DNA from: Pipra filicauda
Taxonomy: Eukaryota; Chordata; Aves; Passeriformes; Pipridae
Reading direction: 5' to 3'
DNA: 64,000 nucleotides
NCBI RefSeq assembly: GCF_003945595.2
Contig: NW_024103718.1
Location: 1,240,001-1,304,000 of the forward strand
Of this stretch, positions 13,701-26,138 are shown piece by piece. The translations under genes and the position numbers were made by a program. Position 1 is the stretch's first letter. Every line of letters begins with the position of its first letter. The notes under the pieces are model-generated. The model was not told the DNA's origin. It searched no databases and worked only from the letters and a program-made list of their open reading frames with translations.

Positions 13701-16700
13701 CATCATCAGATGGCGACGCTCCATGAAAACAAATCTACAGATATGTAAAAAAATATTCAAAATGTTTGAATTTTTAGTAAGGATATTAAAAGAAAGGAGA
13801 TATAAGCAATCTTCCTACTGAAGAAAAAGAAGGTGCACTTAACTTTCAACTCAGCCACTCCTGAATTTTGAAGGAAATCAAAAAGTACATCTTGAGTAAA
13901 TTGAGATCTGTCACTTTTATCTGTGGTCTTCAAACCCTGCCAGTATTAACATGAAATACAGATTCTATGTTTGAAAATTAAGTACACAGGTCCTGGACAC
14001 CTAAAGTATACTTGACAGTGGACTGCTACAAAAAGAAAACTGGAAAGATTTACAAGTGAGAGCTAATATTGAAACTGCACGCAAGATGGATGTATTCATT
14101 TCAGTGGATTTGCACTCTTTTATGCAATAAATATGTTTACTGGTACTGAACTTCAAGTTACTAAAGTCAGAGATGATTTCTTTTAGTTTTTTTAATGACC
14201 GAATCACTTTCTACCCTTTTAAAACTCTTTAGCGATTGGTGAGTGCCTTTCCTTAGCACTTGCATGCAACTACCTTTGAATCATCAGATTCAATTAGTGG
14301 CACCATGTTACGTAAAGAGCAATGCTAAATCAGATAAAGAGGATAAGAGGGAGCACAAAGTGGTTTAGTGTGAAAAAGGATTAGATGCATTTACTACAAA
14401 CTAGCTGCTTCTTTTGGGGAGTAATGTAGTGTCCTACAAGTATTTAGAGACTACAAAAGCCATTTTTGGGAAAAGAGTTAATTTAACACATAATGAAAAA
14501 AAGGGTAAATAAAATGTTATGATTACATCAGGAAGAAGCACATGTACCCATCTTTCCAAAAAGAGCACCCTCCTTTCAGTCACAGAGCAATCTGGCAAGA
14601 GAAAAGGTACAAATCTCATTTTCTGGGGGTTTGAAAATAGAAGTCAGTATTATTTCAATAATAAACTAATAATACAGTAATTCCTTATGGAAATACAGGA
14701 AATGATCTTATGTTTCCAGGAGACAAGCATGATAGAGCCTCCTATCCTCACAGTCACAGAATACTACTATTTTGTGCAATGGAACTGTCTTCTTCTACCA
14801 ATGCTGTTTGAAAAAGGTAGCAATACCAGAGACTGGTGTAAGTCATATTTTATCACCTTTGCACTTCTTCCAGCAATACTGATGCCTGAAATGACAGTGT
14901 TTACTGCTTGCTTCTATGCCACACTAACTTGGGAATATCTAAACACACTGCTTTTGTAAGGAATGGCTTTGCTCTAGCTTGCACATCAACACAGCACAAG
15001 GCAGCACAGAGCAAGGCTCACATCATGGTAGGTAATACCCTGCCTCAACTTTCATATCAGGAGATAAACATGCCTCTTTGCAACCTTCTATTAAACAGTG
15101 CAATTATCTAGGTGGTGTAGATATAGTCTCCCAGAACTGTATGACATGGAAGACGGTCAGATGAGTGATCAGGACTGTTATTTGTCTTTTGATCTCATGA
15201 CAGCCAACACAAAATTATAATATATGAACTAATAGCTCCTTCAAATTTTAGATGTATGCCCCAGCTATCTCAGAAAATGATAAATGATGTGGTAGCCATT
15301 TAACAATTTACTTGACCAAAACACTAAGCTTTTAACAGTTTCAAGTGTAGAAATTAATGTGGCAAATTTTAGTATATCTGAAAAGCTGCTCTGTTCAACA
15401 CTGTAATCTTACTTTTATTTGCACAGCACAAAAGTGGTAAAGGCTAGTAAATTTTATCTATTCTATTTCTTCTTTCCCTGTAAGTCCGAAGTGTTTTGGT
15501 ACAAAGATCATGCAGCTTAGTGTACTTTTTCAATAATTACAAAGTGAAAACCATCTGACTTTATGTTAGGTAATCGTGCAGCAAACACTTTTACCCACTA
15601 TACTTATTTATTTATGTAGAAGTCGATAGCCGAAAAGGATTGTGCTGGTTCTCTCATGATGCTTCGACGTGCATGAACAAGTGTGTGAGCTGCTTCCCTA
15701 TAAAAGAGAAGTGAGAACCTGGTTGTTGGACTCATCACACATGGTCAGGTAGAGCAGATGTGCCAAGCACTGCAGTCACTAACCCTGCAGGACTTTCCTT
15801 GCACTCAGGATGTAGAACAAAGAAGAAACTAAGCTTGCAAGTGCACTGAAATAGGACTGTCGGAGACTTTTGCTGCAACAACTTGCTTGCTGAACTTGAC
15901 TGTAGCACTAAACTTTCACCTTGCACTGTGGTTTCTAGTAATGTTTTTCTAAGTTATCTCTCCAGGAGTATTTGAGGCCCTGTTGATTGCTGTCAATATT
16001 GTTACCACCCTTGTTTCATTACCAGATTTTGAATCCTTCAACATATCTTCTGACATGATGAAAATCATGTGAAAAAACAATTTGAGAAATATTATCTGAA
16101 TATACTGGTAGGTGTTTTCCCAGAATCAATTTATTTCCAGACTGCTTGGAACTGCTTCCAGACCTGGTATACATGTTCAGTTTTTAAAGAGATAAGTGGA
16201 TGCTTCTGGTAACAAATATGATGAAAACAAATGAGCACAAAAGGATTTGGAAATGGACAGAAGCACTTTCACATTACTGATGTTTTTTCTTACTCTTTTT
16301 AATGTCCCTGTCAAACTGTCACAAAGTTATGATTATAAATCCTTTGCCTCTCTCTTTTCTCCCTGCCATATAGACATCACCATCTCACATATAGACCTGT
16401 ACAGTTCAACCAGTCTTCACTGATTACTCTCCAAACCTGATCTTTGAAAAGCTGGTAAATCTCATTGTATTTAACATTTGGTTTCTTCAACATACATTTT
16501 TGACATTAAAGAAATATTATTTTTTGTAAAACTGTGAAGTCATTCAGGTATTACGGAAAATACAAAAGGACCTTAAAAGGCTAAAACATCCCATAAAGAA
16601 AGAAAAATAAAATTCAGCTTAGAAAATGCAGAGAAAAATAAAATGTCTTGTAGAAAATAACTCAACTGAAGTGTTCAACAATACAGTTATGACACTTTCT

Positions 16701-18600
16701 ATTTAACCAGCTAATGTGTTTTACCAGATATTGGGAATAATTCTTCCATCCTACACCTGAGGCAGTCAAGGTCTCAAAATGTTGTACTCCTTATTAACAA
16801 TAAAACAAAGAGTGAAGAAAAATGTAGGTAGTAGAAGAAGTACAGTCTGTGTGTGGTGCTATATACCTGATCACAGGATGAAGGTCAAGGTCAGAGAAAG
16901 GCCAGAGACTACTTTAGTTGTGGTGGGATTCTTCTACCTACCTCTTTTTAAATTGTTCTCCATCATGATCAACAAGATATTTTGTTTTCTTTGTTGTTTC
17001 TTTTCTGGATTTGGGTGAAATTGTGACAGACTCTGTTCCCATGCAAGGGAATAAAAGCAGAAATCTCCTATTACCACCTTAATGCCAATGTCTGATTCGT
17101 GCATTTATCTTCTCTGGGGTCTAGAGAAGAAAATGAGTGATGCAAACACACCCTCATCCTCCCTGGAGATGATAAGAAACCTCTGGACTTAGGTGATAAA
17201 AGGTTTTTCCTCTACTCTGAGATTGTGTTTGCTCAAAACAAAAACAAAACCAAAACAAACAAATAACAAAAAAACCTCATACCTAAAACACCCAAGCCCA
17301 CATTTTTTGAAAATATCTCCTTTTCTCGTTTGGGTTTTGGGGAGGTTTGCGGAGTTTATGGACTCAACCCTTTCTTCTTTCTGGGCATTTTCTGCTGATC
17401 CATTTAAAGAGAGTCTAAACAGGTGTAAATGTTATGTATATAAGAGACTGTTAGTGAGACAGAGGATAAGCACACACTTGGAATTTTGCTGAGCCAATAA
17501 TCAGTCCCAGGCTAAAAAGCAACCCGAATACCCTGTGATCTGTGCTTGCTTAAGCTATCGGTGTTTCAGTCAGAGCTCTGTTTTAGAACGCACTAACCCC
17601 TGGTGTATGGAGAAAAGAGGTCTTACTTGCTACTTCCTTTACTTGTTAATAATTATTATAATTCTAAACAAGTTCCAAATTAGTGTGAGCTAAATGCTCA
17701 ATGCTAAATGAGAATCTCTTAGCCTAAATAAACATATTGTTTAGTGTCATTTGAATATAGAAGAGATTCAATGCTTACTTTTAAAATTACTCCAAGAGCT
17801 ACTGTTCTAATACTTCATACTGATCTTTATCTGGCTGTTACACTCATCTACAACAGATAAGGGTTTTAAAAAGAAAAAGATCTCTATGTCATGGGTTCTA
17901 GTTTTAATTTTTTTTTAATAAACTGTCACAGGCAGGATATAGAGAGCTTTTAAACTGATTATATAACCCACAGAAAGATCCATTCCCTCCTTAGTCATCA
18001 GTAACACTATTAAATAAGCAGCTGCAATCCACACACCCATTTTTGCTTTTATCATGAAAACAGGATGAAATTTATCAGTTATCAAACGCAATGCCTTCTC
18101 TGTACGAATAAATTATCTTGTGGTTATAACTTACAAAATGTTCCCATCTCTATTCATACCAAATGCATCAAGTCATTTGGATGACAGAACACTACAAAAA
18201 TTATCTGAACTGTCAGGAAGCTGCAATGACTTATTGTATAAAAATTATTCCAATTTTTATCAATTCAAAACAGTAGCAAAAAGGGGAAAAGAGAAGTCTT
18301 TCAAGAATACTGGTCATATATAGTTCAGAATGAATCATCACTGACTAAATCATGCTTGTTCTTTCTAAGGAATCAATGATTTACATCTTAACAACACTTG
18401 ACAGGGAAGTCATGGTCCCTTCTTTCAAACAAAGCTCCGCTCCCGCAAAAGAAGCACTGTTTGAAATTTTCAAAGTATCAATAAGCTTTTTTAACACAAA
18501 TTAATTTACAGTAACAAATACCTTATGTTTTGCACTCAGATAATGTCACCCACCATGAAATGACATAAAACCTGAATCATTATAGCAGTCTACAACCTGG

Positions 18601-18842
18601 TCATGAGGGGAAGAGGAGGGGCAGACACTGATCTCTTCTCTGTGCTGACCAGTGACAGGACCCAAGGGAATGACCCCAGGGAAGTGGTCACAGCACCAAG
18701 CCTGTCAGAGTTCAAGATGCATTTGGATGATACTCTCAGGCAGATGGTGTGACTCTTGGGGATGGTCCTGTGCAGGGCTAAGAGTTATACTTGATGATCC
18801 TGTATGTCCCTTACAACTCAGCATATTCTGTGATTCTGTGAT
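18601..18842 (+). mobile_element. CR1 LINE 3' fragment with internal deletion
   Basis: The plus-strand 3' UTR of a CR1 element: it starts in the GAAGAGGAGGGGCAGACACTG segment, passes GTGACAGGACCCAAGGGAATG, then jumps directly to CCCAGGGAAGTGGTCACAGC. It continues to TTGATGATCC and ends in two ATTCTGTG repeats. The segment present in the copies at 48.2 and 61.1 kb between these two blocks (GGATTTAGGTTGGATATTAG ... CACTGGAACAGGCT) is missing. The fragment is non-coding. It belongs to the same group of CR1 tails as 37690-37896 and 60949-61411. Confidence 0.92.
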
Positions 18843-20716
18843 TATTAAAATATTTTTACTTTTCTCTGACAAGCTATACTCCACTTGAAAGGAGCTCTAC
18901 AGATGAGGAAGATGTATACTGAACTTACTGATAGATCTGGAAACTAAAAGAGGTCTTTTTATGATTCTGCAGCTGAAATCTGATCAAAGTGTGTTTGATA
19001 TATATTTACATAACTGCAAAGAATGGGTGATCTATTAAAAAAAAAATAAGACATACTTTCTGTCCATTTTAGTAATCATAAAACCAGTTCAAAATTTATA
19101 TTTTCATGGCAGGATGTAAGACTTCAAAAAGATTTTTCATAAAATAAAGTTGCAGTTTCTTAAATCTGTAAAAGAAGATTTAAAATAAACTTTTTTTTTT
19201 TTCTGGAGACAGCATCTTCTCCCTCAAATGCAAAACTTCAAGCAGTTTTCACTTGAGCTGACTCAACACAGATTGAGCTGAAGCATCTGGTCCTATGAAA
19301 GCTGCTGTGAGAGTTTGCAGAATTTTAAATTCTATTTTAGGAGCATCGTGGTGACACTGTAGTTATCACACTGCACTACTAAATAGGCTCGAGCTCCATT
19401 TTAAACACACAGAGCTTATGTTCCAGCATAGCTCAGAAACACTAAGCTAGGCCTGCCTGGTGGCGTGACTAGTCCAGTAATATCTTCTACAGCAGCACCC
19501 TTGAAGCTCTTCAGTTAAAAGAAATAATGAAATAGGTAAGTGCTACATTACTGAAGGAAAAAATATCCTTCAGTAATAATCAAAGTTTGGGTTATGCCTC
19601 AAAGTGTTGAGATGCTGAGTTTTCCAGAGTTACAGAGGTAGATTTGTAGGCTTGTGTCACAGCACTGAAGGCTGTAGCTGAGGTACCAGCCTAGTTACTG
19701 GTGTTTCTTTCTAATCCCTGCTGTATGTCTGATTGCTTTATACTCTGTATAAAACTTTTAACCTTAACTCTTTTCTTTACTGATATCTATTTGCACTGTC
19801 GATCTACAAGAGTTTCTTGCAGTACAAATATTAAATGTCTTTTTCTTCTAGCTGTACTCTAGTTTGTTTGCTCCTGCATCTCTGAGTAATCAAAGCTTTT
19901 AATCTACCTTTTTCATCCCATTGCCTTCTTTATTATACATGTCCTTCCTGAACTGAGTGATCACAGTCTTTTAAATAATTTTTCTCCTTCTGCTTTTCCA
20001 GTCTGTTTAAAAAAACTCTCATCATTGATCTTAAGTCATATTTTTAACAGTGGAGAAAAAAAATCTCACCTTCAGTAGAGTAATATTAATCAATACACAG
20101 CACAAAATCCCCTACATTGTTCCCAGACCAAAAAAAAAAAAAAAGCTTTACAGATGTGCCTCACATGCAACAAGGTTCCATGTACCTCATCATTCAGGCT
20201 CCATATAAGGAAGTTGGCACTGAAATAGGGATGCTACCATAGACTACCTTTGTAGTCCTTTGCGTGGCACCAGGTGACTGAAAACACGTTCCAACTTTGT
20301 TGTATTCACTCTACACAAACCAGTCTTTACGCTTTACTAATAAATGTTAAAATAAAAATACCACCAAAATGTGTTAAAGTTGGAACAAATGCACTCCAAT
20401 GCCTTTGACCTTGTGATTCATGACACACATCAGTAAACAAATTATAAGATGCACTCAATTCTGCCTATTATTTCCCAGGTAACATCTTGGAACAGACAGC
20501 ATTATTTTTTTGATGTGAACCTACAACAGGACCTTCATTCCTAGGTCTTAGGAATTTTCTAGGGACAACAGTAGACAGAAAATAGAGCTGATAGCAGAAG
20601 GAACAGTATTTGACCTTTCTGTTGTTGTTATTAATAAACAAACAACATGTTGCCATTTCCTCAGCATAGCACACTGAAAGAAAAGATCCCTCTCTGTCAT
20701 TCGTTGCCAGGCTCTG
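18843..20716. other. Non-coding stretch with one hairpin
   Basis: No gene is recognised. It holds a perfect 12-bp hairpin (19547-19577) and a weak tRNA-like patch near 19340-19400, with a possible B box GGCTCGAGCTCC at 19386-19397. I do not annotate that patch as a SINE because no convincing A box or tail is visible. An A14-type run near 20131 is not attached to a recognisable retrocopy. Confidence 0.5.
19547..19577. repeat. Perfect 12-bp hairpin
   Basis: ATTACTGAAGGA (19547-19558) and TCCTTCAGTAAT (19566-19577) are exact reverse complements around a 7-nt A-rich loop. A perfect 12-bp stem with a short loop is uncommon by chance. The total length of 31 nt is shorter than a typical microRNA precursor, and no transposon terminus is visible. 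Confidence 0.75.
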
Positions 20717-20802
20717 TCTTTCTTCCCTCCTTCCTTCCTTTCTTCCTTCCTTCCTCCTTCCTTCCTTCCTTCCTTCCTCCTTCCTTCCTTCCTTCCTTCC
20801 TC
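20717..20802. repeat. (CCTT)n pyrimidine microsatellite
   Basis: An uninterrupted 86-nt pyrimidine tract, mostly CCTT/CTTC tetranucleotides with a few shortened units. Such a homopurine-homopyrimidine mirror-like tract can adopt triplex (H-DNA) structure and is usually length-polymorphic. The open frame across it (runs of FLPS residues) is an artefact of the repeat. Confidence 0.97.
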
Positions 20803-20818
20803 ACTTTATTCAAGATGA

Positions 20819-20857
20819 CTTGTATCTGTATAATTCCATCTTGTATCTGTATAATTC
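20819..20857. repeat. 21-bp tandem duplication
   Basis: CTTGTATCTGTATAATTC is repeated with a 21-bp period (starts at 20819 and 20840), just downstream of the pyrimidine microsatellite. It is probably a replication slippage product. Confidence 0.8.
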
Positions 20858-21457
20858 TGCCTTAGTTTACTCCAGGGTATGATCAAAAATATATGTGGCC
20901 ATGCTTCTGTTGCACCAATTATTTTAAATCTCTTTGATTTGTCAAGTATACTTCATTTTTTTTTCACTCTAACATTTTTCTAAAATGATGCTCTCCTGAG
21001 TAATTATGGAATTAACTTAAGGAGTGTTTCTCCTGCATAAACCTTAACCCTGTCTCCTTTGATCAGACATTATCCAAACTAAAAATAAACCAGCTAAAAA
21101 TCCTTCCATATCACAGACAACATACAAATTGTGCCTTACAAAATGACTGACAAAATTATAATGAGTCTGGTGTGTATGTGTACAGATAACTCAACTGACA
21201 GAAAGGAATTCAGGTGAGGCATCCCCTGGATCTCTGCTACTCCTGTATATGGTTTATTCATCAGCAAACAGGAACATATTGCTTTCACAGGAGAAAAACA
21301 ATGCGGGAAACTCCCTTGATTTCCTACCATTCATTGAGGTTGAAGATGTAGTACCTTAGAAAAAGAGGCTCTGTAATGTCAACCTGCACAAAAGAGGAGA
21401 TTTTCCATTACATGTCTGCATTTGCCCGCTAATATACAGAAGGAGTTCAAATGTTGA

Positions 21458-21609
21458 ACCAGGTTGCCCAGAGAAGTTTTTGGCATCCTTGGAAATATTC
21501 AACACTTGACCCTCAGCAGCCTTATTTAGTTGGGCCCACACTGCGCAGGAATTGCACCTGGTGAAGTCCAGAGGCCCCTTCCAACCTAAATGACCCCATG
21601 ATTCTGTAA
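21458..21609 (+). mobile_element. Old CR1 LINE 3' end
   Basis: The 3' UTR of a diverged CR1: AACCAGGTTGCCCAGAGAAG, a degraded middle part, then AGGCCCCTTCCAACCTAAATG and ATGATTCTGTAAT at the end. The 3' order matches other CR1 tails (GGCTGCCCAGGGAAG ... CCCTTCCAACC ... ATGATTCTG). The divergence exceeds that of the copies at 18.6 and 37.7 kb, suggesting an older insertion. The sequence between 21360 and 21457 may be further decayed CR1, but I cannot support it. Confidence 0.82.
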
Positions 21610-24040
21610 TACTTATCTCAAATGCTTCATTTTGGATGTATTTAAAGGCAAGGTTGGTTTTTGACCAGGCCCACCTCAGGTATTCTTTCTAAAAAGAAGT
21701 AAGTATGAATGTTTTACATATAGTACTTATAGAAGGGATAGCCTCAGAACAAAGACACACAGTCTATAGACCATCCAAGGCTACTGTGAGAAAGAAATAT
21801 TCAAATGCAAGGGTTTTTGCTTCCTTGAACCTACCCCTTGCTCATGGGAAAACAGGAAATGTGTAAATTTACTACAACAAAATAACATACACTCTTGCAA
21901 AATCTTTCCTTATTTTCAGATTTTGACAATCACAATACTTCTTAAATTTCAGAATAACATCTTATTGTCTATACGAGTTTCTTTTTTATTTCTCATTGGA
22001 AGTGTCTAACTATTTGACCATCTTTTGTGTTATATCAACTTAACAGAGCTTGAACTCAAAAAAGCCTTTGTTAAACTGGAACCTGTTTTGAGTATGGAGA
22101 CATACAAGATGAGAATCTCTAATGGCTGAAAGAAAAGGTTACTTGAAAGAAGAAACGCCTGATATTTATTATTAAAGGAGAAAGCAGTACTGTGTTTTTA
22201 AAATTAAGTCTAAATAAGGCTAATTCAGAATTGTGAACTTCAAAGAAAAATCTAAAATAAAATGTCCAGATTCAAGCTTAAAGAAACTAAGGCATAAAAT
22301 AACTTGTCTAGACCTTACTGTGACCAGGCGCATCTAAACATTCATTGGTTACAGCTAGTATGTTTTTGCAAAAGCTGTTGCAACATGAGCCTGCACACAA
22401 TGCAAAATGCAAATAGCTGCCATCAATCACTTTTCATGCAAATGGCAAGACCACTTAGACACAGGCCATACCTATGGCAAACACTATTACTGTCGTGCTT
22501 TAAAAAGAGTGCAGTGAGGAGGCCTTTTAGTCAAGCAAATACCACCCCTAAATCTGTCCATAACGAGGACTGGTTTTCTCCTCTGTGTTTTTCGTCAGAG
22601 TATACATCGTGGGAAGAAATTACAGTACTGTGCAGATGGTTCCTCCCTGCTAAAATGAAGGCATTTAAGGGAGAAGAAAATAGAATTTGCCTACTAAAGC
22701 ATTTGTTTCTTTCTAGCAGTTGAGTAAAAAGAGGAAAATACTTATATAAGAGATAATCCACAAAAAAAAGTACAAAGTACAGGTATATCCTCCATCTGAT
22801 ACTTTAATGCATTAAAACCCCTAAAAATAAAGTGCATGTGTGCACACATCTCTGTTAGCAAAAATTAAATACTATGTTTTTAATTAGATGTGAAAAAATA
22901 GTCAAAACCAATTTTAATGTTTAAGGCGAAAAGCTTCCTGGATATGAGTGTTGTAGTCTAAAATGATGAACAGGTTCATTTACACAGCTGATAAACATGA
23001 GAGGAGCCTAAATAGGCTTATTTTCCATAGAAATGACTGCAAAAAATGGTTTTCTGACAAGTCCTTTATCAACTTTCTAAGGTGTAAAATCTCAAAGATC
23101 CCTTATTAAATAAGGATATGTTCTAGAAAGTGAGGTCAGAAGAAATGAGATAGGCTGTATAGGAAAATGTCGCTTTAAAAACCCTGTAGCACATAAGATA
23201 CATTAAACAAGATGAAAGGCAACAAATGTGCTTAATCTAGTGAAGTTTTTTTCTTTCAGGCCAAAAAACCTACTTTGACCTCTAGACTGGGTTTTCTGTT
23301 ATGGGTGTGGGCAGACATATCAGCTAAATCAGTTCTCTGGGGAAAAAAAAGAAAAAAAACATAAAGAAAAATCAAATCACTTAGAATGTTCTTAAAAATT
23401 CCCTCCTAGCTTCTTATTCAAAACTCTAATTTGAAGCAAAGACTTGGATTTAAATATAGTAAATGGGGTTTGTGTGGAATGTCTCCTGGAAAATCTGCAT
23501 TCCCAAAGCTGAATGTAGGATAAACTCTCAGGTTAGTGATATTCGAAAGGAATACAGGAATTACAGAAAGGAAGGCAAGCTATACAAAAGGGCAATGCCT
23601 ATGATACTAGTATCAATTCCTTACTTTCAATGACTTTAAAACTATGGCAATGCATCAATTTTTATGGTAGGGTACTGGCCTAGCAAAAAAGGAGAAAATA
23701 TTATCTAGAGAGAGGATATTCACAGCATTAGCTGTAAAGACAGCATGCAGACCCTTTGGCTAGTATGGACAAAGATAAAGTGATCCCTTAAGCAGTGTCT
23801 GGTGATTCCAGATGAATTCCAATGTAGAAAAGCTACTAAGTTAAATAACTTGGTTTTAACTTAAGCATGTTTTCCAGAAAGGTAGTCCGTGTAGATTTGA
23901 AGACATAAAGAGGCAGAAAATACAGTTCTCAATAATTCATTCCATCTATCAGTCACTTTGATCATTAAAAAAATGATGCCTCGTTTCTGATTTGACTTTG
24001 TCCAGTTTCAGCTGTCAGACATTAGTTTCTCCTATCCCTT
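21610..24040. other. Non-coding stretch, nothing recognised
   Basis: About 2.4 kb of AT-rich sequence. A 139-codon open frame at 22304-22723 has no recognisable motif, overlaps an opposite-strand frame and is probably chance. No repeats or RNA genes were seen. Confidence 0.55.
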
Positions 24041-24846
24041 AGAATCATAGAATAGAATAATACAATGGTTTGAGTTGAAAGGGACCTTAAAAATCATCTA
24101 GTTCCAACCCCCCTGCATGGACAGGGACACTTTCCAGTACTAGAACAGGTTGCTCAAAACCCCATCCAACCTGGCCTTAAACACTTCCAGAGATGGGGCA
24201 GCCACAATTGCACTGGATAACCTGATCCAGTGCCTCACCACCTTCACAGTAAAGAATATCTTCCTAATATCTGATCTAAACCTGCTCTCTTTCAGTTTGA
24301 AGCCATTCCCCTTGTCCTGTCACTACATGCTCTTGCAAATAGTCTCTCTCCATCTTTCTTGTAGGCTCTCTTCAGGTACTGGAAGGCTACAGTTCACCCC
24401 AAAGCCTTCTCTTTTCCAGGCTGAACAATCCCAATTCTCTCAGCCTTTCCCCATAGGAGAGGTGCTTCATCCCTCTAATCAACTTGGTGGCCCTCCTCTG
24501 GACTCACTCCAACAGGTCACCGTCCTTTTCTGTTGAGCTGGATACAGTGCTCCAGGTGAGGTCGCACCAGAACAGAGTACAGGGGTAGAATCCCCTCCCT
24601 TGACCTAATGCCCATGCTGCTTTTGGTGCAACCCAGGACATTGGATTTCTGGGCTGCAGGAACACATTGCCAGCTCTGGTCCAGCCTCTCAACCACCAGC
24701 ACCTCCAAGCCCTTCTCAGCAGGGCTGCTCTTGATCTGTGCATCCCCCAGCCTGTATTGATACCAAGGGTTGCCCCAAGCCAAGTGCAGCACCTTGAGCT
24801 TGGTCTTATTAAACTACATGAGACTCCCATGGGCCCACTAGCTAAA
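24041..24846 (-). mobile_element. CR1 LINE, 5'-truncated, minus strand
   Basis: A minus-strand CR1 with its complete 3' UTR and the end of ORF2. The low-coordinate end carries AGAATCATAGAATAGAA, the complement of the terminal repeat. Then come AAAGGGACCTTAAAAATCAT and CCAACCCCCCTGCATGGACA, the complement of the conserved 3' UTR. Reverse-strand translation shows [36 protein letters not shown] and [20 protein letters not shown], as in CR1 ORF2 downstream of the reverse transcriptase. A short deletion in the ORF (after HLEHCIQL) and other lesions make it non-functional. It belongs to the same subfamily type as 4428-5175 and is truncated within about 25 bp of the same consensus position. Confidence 0.95.
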
Positions 24847-26138
24847 GTGAAAAACAACTTCAGTTTTGACACTTTCATTTAGTTCTTGTGGGCTGTAATG
24901 AAGAGACATTACAGAATCCTGAGCTCCACATAACTATTTCTAAAATGTATTTTCTACAAGATTAAAATCCTTTTTTGGGGTTTTTCCTCTGCATCTTCTC
25001 CTTTTGCTCAAGCCTCTTGAGAAAACAGTGTCATCAGAACTACACACACGGCACTGTGTATTAGCAATCAGAAAATGCTGGTATACTCACAATATTTATA
25101 TTCACACAAACTTATACATGGCCAAGGACTGATTACAGTCTTTCTGGTAAATTATCTCCCAGGTGTCCATGTTGACGTATTCATCTACCATAATTCCCAA
25201 GTCTTGCTGAAACTCTACTTTCCTGCACAGTCTTCCTTTCTGTAAATATAGTCTCCATCCTTTGTTCCAGTGTATATTTGGTCTAGCAGATAGACCTTCC
25301 CAAACCTCCAAGTCACACCCTGTGAACACTCTTCCTAGAAGGTGCAGTCCTCCTGTGGTGATATCTTTCTGTTTGTTTGTTTTAAATCAGCAGTAACTTT
25401 TAAATTTTAATCTTGAAAGTTTATGAATAAAAAAAACCAAGCAACTTCTCAGGTCCCAAAACCCCCAAAACTAAAATGACATGTAGAACTAAATCATTGG
25501 TTTTATGAAACTGGATTTTACCTACACAGCTTTCTTTTAGTCTTTCAATCTAATTTATAATCTCTCAAAAATGAAATAAAGGCTGTTTGATGAGACTTGT
25601 TTTCCATAAAACCATGTTGACTGGTATTAATTAACTTCCTATCCTCTAAGACATTAATAATTACATTCGGTATCAACTTTTCATTATTTTGCCCAGGGAG
25701 TCATTCATTCATGGTTACTCATGTGAGATAAACTACCTTTAATTAATGCTGAAGCAATGTTTCCCTGTGATAGTTCTCTCAAATTGCAATATTTTTCTGA
25801 TAGGTATTAAAAATTAACACTAGGGTGGCAGATAACCTCCCAATCAACTACTTACAAGTTCTACTGATTTAAAACTGCATTTCCCTTGCAGACATTTTTT
25901 ACCATCCTAATTGTTTATGAACCAGAATGAGAATGTCTAAATTATTTTCATGTAATAAGAATAGACCATCCTAATTTTTCCAAGTACAGAATAGAAATAT
26001 TTCTTGAACAGTCTTATTTTTCCTGAATCATGTTAACAATTTTATATTTTTCATTCCATGTTGGACTGACACCTTTGCCAACATTTCTTTTGCTCTTAAT
26101 CTATTAAATAGAAAAAAATGTCCCACAACTTAGACATA
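24847..26138. other. Non-coding spacer between two CR1 copies
   Basis: Apart from the doubtful CR1-like fragment near 25.1-25.3 kb, I see only AT-rich unique sequence with no gene-like structure. Confidence 0.5.
25105..25325 (-). mobile_element. Possible very old CR1-like ORF2 fragment
   Basis: Reverse-strand translation gives VEFQQDLGIMVDEYVNMDTW, which resembles the CR1 ORF2 segment EKDLGVLVDERLNMS-QC. The upstream residues (HWNKGWRLYLQKGR) sit where CR1 has a YRLG-type motif. The match is short and highly diverged, and no 3' end is visible. An ancient CR1 or L2-type fragment is the best explanation, but a chance resemblance is not excluded. Confidence 0.38.

Larger units (their letters stand above)
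5720..18600. other. Long repeat-poor non-coding stretch
   Basis: About 12.9 kb without a recognisable gene or transposon. It contains two small tandem duplications (9.76 and 10.7 kb), a Maf/AP-1-like site (8333), an 8-bp hairpin at 17108-17130 (TCTTCTCT / AGAGAAGA) and A-rich low-complexity sequence around 17237-17273. The open frames are short and unrelated to any family I recognise. Because repeats are scarce, conserved regulatory elements are possible, but that needs a comparison with other birds. Confidence 0.55.

Noticed and set aside
20647..20865. A low-complexity FLPS-rich protein
   Set aside because: It is the direct translation of a (CCTT)n microsatellite.
24985..25010. A 16-bp match (TGCATCTTCTCCTTTT) shared with 38905-38920 as a possible second LTR copy
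   Set aside because: The similarity stops on both sides after about 16 bases, and pyrimidine-rich strings of this kind recur by chance.
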